A stretch of DNA of 28,289 nucleotides from a virus, in IMG/VR virus record IMGVR_UViG_3300010430_000377, positions 1-28,289 of that record; one strand, 5' to 3'. The stretch's first letter is position 1, and each line of letters opens with the position of its first letter. Under the pieces are notes generated by a model that searched no databases, had not been told where the DNA came from, and was given only the letters and a program-made list of their open reading frames with translations. Made by a program: the position numbers and the translations under genes. Shown in pieces: positions 5,504-12,895 of the stretch.

Positions 5504-5679
5504 AGAGCGGATGCCAAAACATACTGTCTTGGAGTGCCAGGATCCCAAGTGGGGGATAGGGGGGATGGGTTGTTGTTAGGAACCCCGGCAGGGTCATCCG
5601 CGTATTTGGTGCATTGACGAGGAGTTAATGAGATGTTCATGTTTTCGCTTATGTAATCCCATCGGCATTCAATGCTACT

Positions 5680-5757
5680 ACGGGATCCGGCATGATCCGG
5701 TAATGACTGCTGTTACACGCATCGTTAGAGTACGTTTCACAACATCATCGCTCCCGC
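5680..5757 (-). ncRNA. tRNA-like element with shortened T-arm
   Basis: Acceptor-like GCGGGA/TCCCGT encloses 78 nt and is preceded by CCGG-ATCATG-CCGG where a T-arm would be. No credible anticodon arm. A GAATGC motif copy follows directly. Similar in style to the element at 3141-3228. Confidence 0.3.
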
Positions 5758-5762
5758 AAAAT

Positions 5763-5846
5763 TACGGGCCTGTGTCTTGAACACAGAGGGATGGCTGCTT
5801 CGTCCTGCCTCTTGAGAGGGAAGGTCTCTGCACCATCACGCCCGCA
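5763..5846 (-). tRNA. Class II tRNA-like gene, anticodon unclear
   Basis: Acceptor TGCGGGC/GCCCGTA (7 bp, one G-T) and a perfect canonical T-arm CTGTG/CACAG with loop TTCAAGA over 84 nt, a Ser/Leu/Tyr-type length. The middle does not fold conventionally: CCTC-TCAA-GAGG or AGAG/CTCT stems compete, and no 7-nt loop with T33 gives a clean stem. Confidence 0.5.
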
Positions 5847-5928
5847 TTGGGCCGCCTAATTGTAAATGATCGACTGACTAGGTAACTGGCTGCGTTCCGA
5901 AGACTCTTCACCAGCTACTGTATCAAAT

Positions 5929-6001
5929 GGCGGAAGTAGGATTCGAACCTACGGCCTCCGGGTTATGAGCCCGACGAGCTACCTGACTGCTCCACTCCGC
6001 G
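5929..6001 (-). tRNA. Initiator tRNA-fMet(CAT)
   Basis: Starts CGCGGAGTGGAGCAG as bacterial initiators do; anticodon stem TCGGG/CCCGG contains the three consecutive G-C pairs typical of initiators, loop CTCATAA. Position 1 is unpaired with 72 (C facing C). T-loop TTCGAAT and D-loop AGTCAGGTA are canonical. First tRNA of the array in transcription order. Confidence 0.92.
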
Positions 6002-6018
6002 ACGTTGTTTTGTTTCCT

Positions 6019-6154
6019 TCAGTGCTCCAAGTAGACCAAATCAGCTGCCTCCTGTGAAGCGTAAAATGCTGATTTCTTAAATACTTTGAAGCCCCCAAGT
6101 TATGTTTTCGTAACCCTCAGTGTAGCTGTCACCAACATGATGGTCAAGGAAAAC
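6019..6154 (-). pseudogene. Possible broken small ORF after the exonuclease gene
   Basis: Two adjoining frames encode protein-like text: one, in frame with and directly after the exonuclease TGA, reads HVGDSYTEGYENITWG; the other reads FKVFKKSAFYASQEAADL to a TGA at 6019. They join if one G is removed from the G5 run (6092-6096). No normal start codon is visible. Either a decayed gene or a homopolymer error. Confidence 0.35.
6119..6147 (-). promoter_or_regulatory. Candidate sigma70-type promoter for the tRNA array
   Basis: TTGACC, 17 nt, TACACT, about 120 nt before the initiator tRNA. The -35 is 5/6 and the -10 is 4/6 to consensus. It overlaps the possible broken ORF, so confidence is low. 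Confidence 0.3.
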
Positions 6155-6811
6155 TCACTTAATGTCTAAGAACTTGGACTCTCTATCCTTTACCATCTGT
6201 TGCCAAATACATCCTTGTTCTCTAGCGTCATCTAGCGGATCGTGCGTGTGCGGGAGCTTAGTCGGATACTTCTTCTTGTAGCTGCGCTTGTTACTCTTCT
6301 GTCCCTTCATCCCATGCATACCCATAAAGTAGCTGCGCATGTCAAGTCCAGAGAAACCAAATTCAGGCATCTCCTGCATCACATACTGGTAGTACCAGTA
6401 GACCCACATGAAATCGAAAGACAGAGGAGCGCCTACTAGGTAAGGCTTCAGCCCTAGCTTCCTACCACGCTCGTGGAGCCACGCCTTGAAGCGAGCGAAG
6501 GCGTATGCTGGATCCTCACCACGCTTCTCATAGTAGCTGTAGAGAGCCGAACAGTTGACCACATCAGTCTCAGCCTCGTTCCATGTGAAATCAGGCGTGC
6601 CCTCTGCTACTACCTTCATAGCACCAGGGACATCATCCATAATGATGCCGTCTATTTCAGCAAAGCAACAGTCTAGCGGCTTAAGCAAAGCCTTGAAGCC
6701 ATCATTTATGTCATCGGTAGGACAGCACCCAAACGAAGGCATCCACCAAGGGCCTGGAATAGGCCCTGATGCCTCTACGTCGATACTGAAATACCTCTCA
6801 CCCTTAGCCAT
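6155..6811 (-). CDS. DEDD-family 3'-5' exonuclease
   Basis: 218 aa. ExoI motif FSIDVEASG near residue 8 supplies Asp and Glu, LVGAPLSFDFMW near residue 125 is ExoII, and HDPLDDAREQ near residue 192 is ExoIII with the histidine of the DEDDh type. The fold is that of DnaQ/RNase T exonucleases, which trim 3' ends of DNA or RNA. Placed 9 nt after the dCMP deaminase stop and just ahead of the tRNA array, so a role in nucleotide salvage or RNA 3' trimming is equally plausible. Substrate cannot be told from sequence. Confidence 0.85.
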   Translation of the reverse strand: MAKGERYFSIDVEASGPIPGPWWMPSFGCCPTDDINDGFKALLKPLDCCFAEIDGIIMDDVPGAMKVVAEGTPDFTWNEAETDVVNCSALYSYYEKRGEDPAYAFARFKAWLHERGRKLGLKPYLVGAPLSFDFMWVYWYYQYVMQEMPEFGFSGLDMRSYFMGMHGMKGQKSNKRSYKKKYPTKLPHTHDPLDDAREQGCIWQQMVKDRESKFLDIK

Positions 6812-6820
6812 TGTTTTTCC

Positions 6821-7312
6821 TTACGGTTTCCAAAGCTGCCCGTTAACTGTGATGGGAGCGCAGCCTATTAGTGGTATGTCTACTAGTTCAATCTCTACGT
6901 TACACTGACCCAGCATTTCCAGACTGTCGTCAACGTTTTTCTTCCAGCGGGGTGGAGTCATCTCCATACGCTGTTTGTGTCCGTATACCTTCTTAATCCC
7001 TGAGAGAATGATTGCTCGGGCGCAGTCAGAGCACGCGAACCAAGGGCAATACATCGTAGCACCCTTTAGAGCATGTCCGTGTCTGGCCGCAGTGAGGATA
7101 GCATCTCTCTCAGCGTGTTCGATGTAAAAGTATTTCTTCTCCCGGTTATTTACCAGTTCTGGTGTAGGCAAGATCCCAGGAGGGAACATGTTGCACCCAT
7201 AGGAGATGATATCATCATCGACAACTATCAAAGCCCCATTCTTATTGGATGGATCTGGACTAAGGTTGGCGTAGTTATAGCACCGGATTAGGTAATCCCT
7301 ATGCGTTAGCAC
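6821..7312 (-). CDS. dcd: dCMP deaminase (zinc cytidine/deoxycytidylate deaminase)
   Basis: The zinc site is complete: HAERDAI (His and catalytic Glu) and CPWFACSDCA (two Cys). SNKNGALIV precedes it as in deoxycytidylate deaminases, which convert dCMP to dUMP for thymidylate synthesis. I prefer the GTG at 7312, preceded by GAAGGAAGAAGG, because it starts right at the family N-terminus and overlaps the previous gene by only 14 nt; a longer frame from GTG 7372 would add 20 residues overlapping that gene's basic tail. Neighbouring exonuclease and the reductase upstream fit a nucleotide supply role. The symbol is a family label. Confidence 0.9.
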   Translation of the reverse strand: MLTHRDYLIRCYNYANLSPDPSNKNGALIVVDDDIISYGCNMFPPGILPTPELVNNREKKYFYIEHAERDAILTAARHGHALKGATMYCPWFACSDCARAIILSGIKKVYGHKQRMEMTPPRWKKNVDDSLEMLGQCNVEIELVDIPLIGCAPITVNGQLWKP

Positions 7313-7862
7313 TGGCCTTCTTCCTTCTAGTCTCTGCAGCCTTCTTAGCTGCTTGAGAACGCTTGATGGCACTCTGGTATTCTCTGGTCCTTTGACAGTT
7401 TTGGCACGTTACCTCAACCGCTGACACCGATGAGTTTAAACCAGGTGTGTAGTTGGTCTGCCAGCTGTTACACGCCATCCTATAAACAGATTTGGCGTAA
7501 TTTAAGTAGGTGCTCTTGGTTTCTACAGCAAAGTGAACCGTCTTCTCAACGTTTACATCTTCACCGTTAGCTGCTCTATACAACTTGGTGTTCTTACAGT
7601 TCCTACAAGAGACGTAGGCTACGTTGTCCGTAGAGTTGTCATCGTGAATGTTCTTGGAGTAGACATTCTCACAAGCAGTAGCCTTACTGCCATTCTTCCT
7701 GTGCAAGAGGTAGTGGACAGTGTTAGCCGATGGTATGTGCCGTTCCTTAAGGAGCGCTATGCACTTATCTCGAATCTCAATAAGCTTCTCGGTGTGCGTT
7801 CCCTCAGCCCCTCCTAAATAAAGGAAGGTGCGGAAACCTCTGCTCATTTCAACATCAGACAT
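7299..7862 (-). CDS. Hypothetical protein with two CxxC motifs
   Basis: 187 aa, family not recognised. CRNC (near residue 86) and CQNC (near residue 153) are spaced like the halves of a zinc ribbon, each followed by an aromatic-rich segment (TKLYR, TREYQ), as in an internal duplication. The C-terminus is a basic Lys/Arg/Ala tail. Start ATG 7862 has a strong AGGAGG 5 nt upstream. First gene after the tmRNA terminator. Confidence 0.8.
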   Translation of the reverse strand: MSDVEMSRGFRTFLYLGGAEGTHTEKLIEIRDKCIALLKERHIPSANTVHYLLHRKNGSKATACENVYSKNIHDDNSTDNVAYVSCRNCKNTKLYRAANGEDVNVEKTVHFAVETKSTYLNYAKSVYRMACNSWQTNYTPGLNSSVSAVEVTCQNCQRTREYQSAIKRSQAAKKAAETRRKKASANA

Positions 7863-7900
7863 AGTTCCTCCTAGGGAAGCATTTTACCGTACAAAGGCAA

Positions 7901-7928
7901 AGCCCCCTAGGATTTCTCCTAGGGGGCT
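7901..7928 (-). terminator. Rho-independent-type terminator after tmRNA
   Basis: Perfect 12-bp stem AGCCCCCTAGGA/TCCTAGGGGGCT with loop GAAA, followed on the minus strand by TTGCCTTTG. Lies 38 nt after the tmRNA 3' end and before the next gene, so it probably ends the tmRNA transcript. The T-tract is interrupted. Confidence 0.75.
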
Positions 7929-7965
7929 TAACCAGTGACGGTTGTTGGCAGACGCACGTCAAAAG

Positions 7966-8387
7966 TGGAGGCGCGGGGAGTCGAACCCCGGTGTCTGGCT
8001 AGCCCAACAATGAGCTTCTACGTGTGTAGTTTCTCGATTCTATCCCCATCAGGTTCCAAGAAACCCAAACCTTTGATGGTTAAGCTCTGCGTTTCAAAAA
8101 TTCACTTGCTTTGTCGAGCGGTCTCCACAAGCTACATCCCGTCCTGTCATAACCTACCCACTTCTCATCACACGGAATAACGAGAATCAAAATGAGTATC
8201 GCAAGCTACGCTTAAGCGACTGCGAGGGTGGAGCCGACCAACGCGTCAGCGTCAGCCATGCTCAGCCCTGCAGGGATGTCAACGTTATCGTTGGCAATTA
8301 AAGTTTTGATCGGATGTTAAGGAGCCTTCCGATCAACTCCTACACGCAACGCACCAGGTACTACCAGGTCGATGCCATTTCGCCCCC
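7966..8387 (-). ncRNA. ssrA: tmRNA
   Basis: 422 nt. The 5' end GGGGGCGAAATGGCATCGAC matches the tmRNA signature, and the 3' end has a canonical T-arm (CGGGG/CCCCG, loop TTCGACT); the acceptor GGGGGCG/CGCCTCC pairs over 7 bp with one G-T. The reading frame starts at GCC 8295 and ends at TAA 8212: the 27-residue tag begins ANDNVDIP and ends STLAVA, a degradation signal close to the usual ALAA. CCA is not encoded. It rescues stalled ribosomes and tags their products; the tag is long compared with the common 10-15 residues. It lies 25 nt after the VWA gene stop and likely shares its transcript. Confidence 0.95.
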
Positions 8388-8412
8388 AAGTTGTGAAAGA
8401 TCAGGAGTCGGC

Positions 8413-9186
8413 CTAAGCGTCGTCCTCAGTCTTCGTAGAGGTTACCACGTCAATGGGGTGTTCGCCAGCAGAAACTGTCTGACCACTAACGTCAACGCCT
8501 GCAGCAGTGTACTGAGCAACAGTCTGCTGTTGCACCTCAACTGAATCTGCGGTGCTCATGTGCCGTTGGTCAGCTGAGAAGTCCATCGATGGGGAGAAGC
8601 CCTTCTTGAGGTTACGAACGTTAGCGCTGCACGCAACGTAGGCATTCTGCACACCGATAGGACCAGATGTGTAGTTCATGGCGTGAGTGCCACGGATACC
8701 ATACTGCTGTGCCTCTGCGATAGCGTTCTGGTTCGCTGCCAGATAGATGATCTGCCAGTCCTCGTTGTTCTGCTTAGCCTGGATTAGCTCCAACACAGCA
8801 GAGCGAGTGAACTCCCTAGAGGCGTTCTCGTGACCATCAGTTACGATAACCAAGACAACCTTCTCAGGCTTCTCGTCCTCTGGCTGAGTAGTAATGTAAG
8901 AGGATGTGCGATTGATTGTCTTACCGATTGCATCCAGCAGCGCTGTGCTACCACGTGGTTGGAAAGTTTCTCTAGTGATGTCAGGCACCTCTACGATTGG
9001 GATGTTGTCATAGACAACATCATACTCAGTGTCGAACTGAGCGTAGGTGAACCTAACGTTCTCTGGGTCTTCCTTTTGGTCAGCCAGGAACGCGTTGATA
9101 CCACCGATAGTATCGTCTTGGATGGTTTGCATGGAACCGGAACGGTCCACAACCATAGCAATGAAGGTGCGCAAATTCTCAGTCAT
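8413..9186 (-). CDS. von Willebrand factor A-domain protein
   Basis: 257 aa. The N-terminus FIAMVVDRSGSMQ is a MIDAS DxSxS site; a threonine (RGSTALLDAIGK, near 79) and an aspartate (VIVTDGHENAS, near 114) complete the metal site. The C-terminal ~80 residues are low in hydrophobics and Gln/Ser rich. VWA domains bind partner proteins through a metal ion; in phages with TerY-like relatives the role is unknown. Start ATG 9186 has GGAGGA upstream and overlaps the stop of the preceding zinc-ribbon gene, so translation is probably coupled. Confidence 0.88.
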   Translation of the reverse strand: MTENLRTFIAMVVDRSGSMQTIQDDTIGGINAFLADQKEDPENVRFTYAQFDTEYDVVYDNIPIVEVPDITRETFQPRGSTALLDAIGKTINRTSSYITTQPEDEKPEKVVLVIVTDGHENASREFTRSAVLELIQAKQNNEDWQIIYLAANQNAIAEAQQYGIRGTHAMNYTSGPIGVQNAYVACSANVRNLKKGFSPSMDFSADQRHMSTADSVEVQQQTVAQYTAAGVDVSGQTVSAGEHPIDVVTSTKTEDDA

Positions 9187-9415
9187 CAGTCTCCTCCTTA
9201 GGAGTGTAGTGCAGGCAGATTGAACACGACTTGAGCCCTAGGCTCCTCCTATGGACCAAGACGCACTCACCATAAATCTTGCAGGCAAAGACCTTTGCCT
9301 TGATCTTAACGTTCTGTCAGCCCCGGCATTCTACTATGCGTAGAATGTCCTCGCCTCTAAAAACGCAATCTAATTTAGGACGAGACCGTGGCTTCTGGTT
9401 CCCAGATTTCGGCAT
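9179..9415 (-). CDS. Small zinc-ribbon protein with in-frame TGA (possible selenoprotein)
   Basis: 78 codons from ATG 9415 (AAGGTGG 9 nt upstream) to TGA 9179, with a single in-frame TGA at codon 33 (9319-9317). Protein text is continuous across it: FRGEDILRIVECRG, the TGA, then NVKIKAKVFACKIYGECVLV and SCSICLHY. The pattern C-x-x-stop ... C-x-x-x-x-x-C ... C-x-x-C is a phage zinc ribbon in which the TGA stands where the second Cys of the first pair belongs. A hairpin with loop GGTC starts 16 nt after the TGA, as in bacterial SECIS elements. It overlaps the DUF1508-like gene by about 40 nt and the VWA start by 8 nt. Alternatives: a Cys TGC/TGT to TGA mutation, or a sequence error. Confidence 0.65.
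9283..9300 (-). promoter_or_regulatory. Candidate bacterial SECIS element
   Basis: Stem AGGCAAA/TTTGCCT (7 bp) with apical loop GGTC, 23 nt from the TGA to the loop. The AGGUCU apex is the same as I recall for the E. coli fdhF SECIS, where the loop G and U contact SelB. Spacing is inside the 16-37 nt range described for bacterial SECIS. Confidence 0.55.
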
Positions 9416-9572
9416 ATGCGATGTCCACCTTCTTCAAGCGGGTGATAGCACGCTTAGCATCGCTCTTCCGAGAGTAGCCCTTGGACTGCGCTAACAGTGT
9501 GCCATTTTGATGGTAAAGATTCCATCGATACTTACCACAGTACAACTCAATTTCGAAACGAACAGCACTCAT
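9375..9572 (-). CDS. DUF1508/YegP-like small protein
   Basis: 65 aa. The pattern FEIELYCGKYRWNLYHQNG, then LAQSKGYSRKSDAKRAI follows the YegP-type repeat: a beta strand with aromatic W, NG turn, then S-x-GY and a helix. One repeat only, while bacterial YegP has two. Function of the family is unknown. It ends in TAA 9377-9375, inside the start region of the TGA-containing gene. Confidence 0.75.
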   Translation of the reverse strand: MSAVRFEIELYCGKYRWNLYHQNGTLLAQSKGYSRKSDAKRAITRLKKVDIAYAEIWEPEATVSS

Positions 9573-9601
9573 AACAGCCTCCAGCCAGCTATCGTATCAC
9601 G

Positions 9602-9835
9602 CTAATCGAAAAATGTGTCAACATCTTTCTGCAGCACGTAACCCACGTCGTGTCGGTAACTAGTCTCTACGTACTGAGGCGTTGGTCTTTCCCCGTATGG
9701 GTGGATGCCGCTTGTATCAATGTTCCTGCTACAAGCCCACTTGGAGAAGTCCTGTAGCTCAGTAGCATCACCTACTAAAGCACCGCTGGAGGTAACTCCG
9801 TAGAAGCGGAATTGCATTCTTGGCCAGCTGCTCAT
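9602..9835 (-). CDS. Hypothetical protein
   Basis: 77 aa, no family recognised. Aromatic and polar, no membrane segment and no cysteine cluster. Its ATG overlaps the stop codon of the preceding gene (9835), indicating translational coupling within the same operon as the reductase. Confidence 0.7.
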   Translation of the reverse strand: MSSWPRMQFRFYGVTSSGALVGDATELQDFSKWACSRNIDTSGIHPYGERPTPQYVETSYRHDVGYVLQKDVDTFFD

Positions 9836-10389
9836 TAGTTAGCTCCGTAGTATTCCCAAGAGGGGATATCAAACTTAGGGTCAGGATGGTCATCACTCCA
9901 TGCCACACCGTGGCCCATCGCTTCCATCGCTAAATAGTGTCCAAACAACTCCGGGGTTGGCTTGCGGTAACGTTTACCAGGAATCTGTAGAGCCGCCCAA
10001 TACATCTGATTGATGGTTGCTCTGTTGTTTTGCTCTAGTCTTCGGATGAAAGCTTTACCAGACCGTTTAGCTTTACGTGATGTAGGTGGAGCCTGGTTTT
10101 CAATAGGGCCTGGTTGTAACCCCGGCCCACCTTCTTCCTCTGCCCAGTTGGCCCAAGCTGTTAGGTGTAGCGCATCCGCAGCACCAGCCTGGGCCTCACT
10201 ACGAATGTCATCTACCTTCCTATCGGAAGGAGCATAAATTAGAAATGCAGCGCCTGGTGAGTTACCTGCCCTCTTCTCAGCATGTAGCCATCGTTTAGCG
10301 TCAATGTCGCTGCCAGTCTCCTGCCATCTCCTGTATAGAGCCCTACTGCTGGTATCAGCTTCGAATAGGTTATCCCACTTCAATTGCAT
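9835..10389 (-). CDS. Hypothetical protein downstream of NrdJ
   Basis: 184 aa, no family recognised. N-terminal half is helical and Ala/Arg rich, the centre has a proline-rich linker (PGLQPGPIENQAPP) followed by a basic patch (RKAKRSGKAF). Start ATG 10389 overlaps the reductase stop by 10 nt, so the two are translated together. Confidence 0.75.
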   Translation of the reverse strand: MQLKWDNLFEADTSSRALYRRWQETGSDIDAKRWLHAEKRAGNSPGAAFLIYAPSDRKVDDIRSEAQAGAADALHLTAWANWAEEEGGPGLQPGPIENQAPPTSRKAKRSGKAFIRRLEQNNRATINQMYWAALQIPGKRYRKPTPELFGHYLAMEAMGHGVAWSDDHPDPKFDIPSWEYYGAN

Positions 10390-12887
10390 TTAGTGAATCC
10401 GCAATCTGCACACTGAGGACAGCCATCTTGGTAAAGGATGTTTGGGCTGTCGCACTCTACACAGTTTACGGATGAACGAACCTTCTGTCCATTCTTGATG
10501 TATTTCTTCAGCACTCTAGCGATAACCTTGTTGAAGGCCATCAGCCCACCGTCTTTACCTAGTTGCTCCACTAGGAAGTCAATAGGTGTCCCGTGCCGTA
10601 AAGCGCTAGAAATGAGACGCGTAGTCCATCCCATCTCAGGAGTAGACAAGGCTTCCACGATGTCATCAATGATAATTGAGTCACCGTTCTTGCCGATGTG
10701 AAGACGATATTTCCCCTTGGCCTTTTTGATAAGCTTACCGCTCTTGTAACGCTTAGGGATAGATACTGCCCCAGGAAAGCCTCCGAAGAATTCGTAAGGC
10801 TCTCCCTCTAGAAGACCAACTACAGCGATGTAACTCTCACCCTTAACAGTTCGGTGGAAGATATCACACTCAAGGTCAGCAGGACGTTTAGGTGCTTGCA
10901 TCCTAACGATCTTCTGGGGGCGATCTGCTGTGCTTACTAGGGTCTTCTCAGCTGATAGCAGTACTCCGTCTCTGGATCCGTCTACGTAGACCGTGACACC
11001 TTTCAAACCGTTCTTCCAAGCATCTAGATAGATGTCTGCAACAACATCTGGTTTAGTTCCTCTGGGTAGATTGATTGTGGAGCTAATGCTGTGGTCGATA
11101 TACTTTTGTTCGATGCCTTGAAGCCTCACCCTTACAGCCGAGTCCACAGCAGCTGCCTCTACAAAGTAGTCAGGGAGGTTATCGGGGTCAGCACCCGGAA
11201 CATGGTCTAGGTAGTTCTGCACGTTGGCGTGGAACACATCGTATTCTTGCCAAGCATCTCCAAGATCATCCACGTAGTCTACACGGACATTATCATCAGA
11301 GCGATTGATCTTCTTACGTCTACGTCCACGGATCACATAGAGGGGCTCTACGCCGCTGGAAGTAGAGAAGCGGTTGAAGACCCTATTGGTCTTACTGCAG
11401 AGCGACACGGAGCCTGTGGGGGCCTGTGTGAGGCCCGCTATGTTCCTCCTACCGTGCTTGGCTACACGCTCCTGAATCTCAACAGGCAACCTCTTGATGA
11501 ATAGGTTATCCTTCTCAGTATCCCAGTCCCAAGCAGGGAACGGACCACGAGTAACAGCTAGATCGATGCTTGCGTTATAGACCTCGTTGCGGAACACGTC
11601 ATACAGACGATCTACGAACTTAAGGGCCGCATCTGTATCATACTTGATACCTAGCTGAGCTAACGTATCACCTAGTGCGTGTGTTCCTAGGCCAGTGCGT
11701 CTACCATCGGAGCCAGCCTTGTGAAGCTTCTTCCACAAAGATTCCTCGTGGGAGCTAGAGCACACAGACATGATGTTCTCAATACACTCAAGCTCTAGGT
11801 CAACTAGGTTGTCAGACATCTGCACTGCTATACCGATGTCGTTCTTAAACTTAGTCCAATCAAAGAAGGACTCACCACCTAGATTGAACGGGTGGTCTAC
11901 ATAACCAGTGAGGTTCATAGAGATGAGACGGCACGAGTCGTAGGGACTAAGGGCAATCTCACTGCAGGGGTTCGTGCTAGCTGTCTTGAACTGCGGGTAC
12001 GAATGCGCAGGAAGATAGCTAGTCATCGTATCCCAGAAGATACAGCCAGGCTCTGCTGAGTTAGTAGCTGCGTCTCTAGCTAGCTCCCAGACATCCCTAG
12101 CTCTGACCATCCTCTTGATTTTCGGAGTCTTGCTATCGACAGGCCAGCGTTGCTCATACTCAGTGTCGTTTACTACCGCCAGCATGAACTCATCGCTGTA
12201 ACGAACACTTATGTTAGCGCCGGTCACCTTCTTCTTATCAAGCTTCATCGTAATGAAGTTAGCGATATCCGGGTGGTGTACATCCATCGTGAGCATAAGA
12301 GCACCACGACGCCCAGACTGGCAGACCATACGAGTAACGTAGCTATAGAAGTCACAGAAAGACCACGCACCGCTGGTAGTCTTCGCTGCGTTGTTTACCT
12401 TCGTGCCCTCTGGGCGCAGAGTAGATACATCAAGTCCTACACCACACCGACGCTTCATCAACTGAGCTAGCTCTTCACCAGCCCTAATGATCCCCTCCAT
12501 AGAATCAGCTGGAGAGCCTATCACTACACAATTGGATGCGCTCATTACTTGGAACACATTCCCAATAGCAGCCATGGGGCTTCCCTGAGGGACTATGCGT
12601 TCGAAATTCTGGATGGCGTCTAGGTAAATTTGGTAGCGGTCGAAATGGTCAAGACCATACTTAAGAGAATCAATACGAGCAAACTCATACGCCAAACGCT
12701 GATGCATATGGTGCGGGTTACTCTCTACGTAGTCTCCGTTCTCATCGCGTAAAGCATACTTGTCTAAGAACACCTTCGTAGGAAGGTCTGCTCCATTGAA
12801 ATAATCGAGTGATGCTTTATGTGCTTCTTCGTATGTGAAACGACGGCTCAAGCTGGGACGGATCAAAACTCTCTTTGTGCTAACCAT
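10380..12887 (-). CDS. nrdJ: Adenosylcobalamin-dependent ribonucleotide reductase (class II)
   Basis: 835 aa. Reduces ribonucleotides to deoxyribonucleotides using coenzyme B12. Visible landmarks: NPCSE near residue 306 (active-site loop), TGLGTHALGDTLAQLG near 400, QAPTGSVSLC near 490, and a C-terminal zinc ribbon with CVEC, CPQC and CGFTKC. No ATP-cone or class I subunit pair is present, so it is the single-chain class II form. Free of oxygen dependence and of a second subunit, it is often found in large actinobacteriophages. Works with the dCMP deaminase to feed genome synthesis. Followed by small unknown genes in a tight operon. Confidence 0.93.
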   Translation of the reverse strand: MVSTKRVLIRPSLSRRFTYEEAHKASLDYFNGADLPTKVFLDKYALRDENGDYVESNPHHMHQRLAYEFARIDSLKYGLDHFDRYQIYLDAIQNFERIVPQGSPMAAIGNVFQVMSASNCVVIGSPADSMEGIIRAGEELAQLMKRRCGVGLDVSTLRPEGTKVNNAAKTTSGAWSFCDFYSYVTRMVCQSGRRGALMLTMDVHHPDIANFITMKLDKKKVTGANISVRYSDEFMLAVVNDTEYEQRWPVDSKTPKIKRMVRARDVWELARDAATNSAEPGCIFWDTMTSYLPAHSYPQFKTASTNPCSEIALSPYDSCRLISMNLTGYVDHPFNLGGESFFDWTKFKNDIGIAVQMSDNLVDLELECIENIMSVCSSSHEESLWKKLHKAGSDGRRTGLGTHALGDTLAQLGIKYDTDAALKFVDRLYDVFRNEVYNASIDLAVTRGPFPAWDWDTEKDNLFIKRLPVEIQERVAKHGRRNIAGLTQAPTGSVSLCSKTNRVFNRFSTSSGVEPLYVIRGRRRKKINRSDDNVRVDYVDDLGDAWQEYDVFHANVQNYLDHVPGADPDNLPDYFVEAAAVDSAVRVRLQGIEQKYIDHSISSTINLPRGTKPDVVADIYLDAWKNGLKGVTVYVDGSRDGVLLSAEKTLVSTADRPQKIVRMQAPKRPADLECDIFHRTVKGESYIAVVGLLEGEPYEFFGGFPGAVSIPKRYKSGKLIKKAKGKYRLHIGKNGDSIIIDDIVEALSTPEMGWTTRLISSALRHGTPIDFLVEQLGKDGGLMAFNKVIARVLKKYIKNGQKVRSSVNCVECDSPNILYQDGCPQCADCGFTKCN

Positions 12888-12895
12888 CTACTATC

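Noticed and set aside
5763-5846. tRNA-Sec to serve the TGA-containing gene
   Set aside because: Acceptor is 7 bp, not 8, and no loop with anticodon TCA can be drawn with confidence.
6155-6157. Genome-wide TGA reassignment
   Set aside because: TGA ends the reductase (10380), the 109-aa ORF and others where reading on would run into shadow frames.
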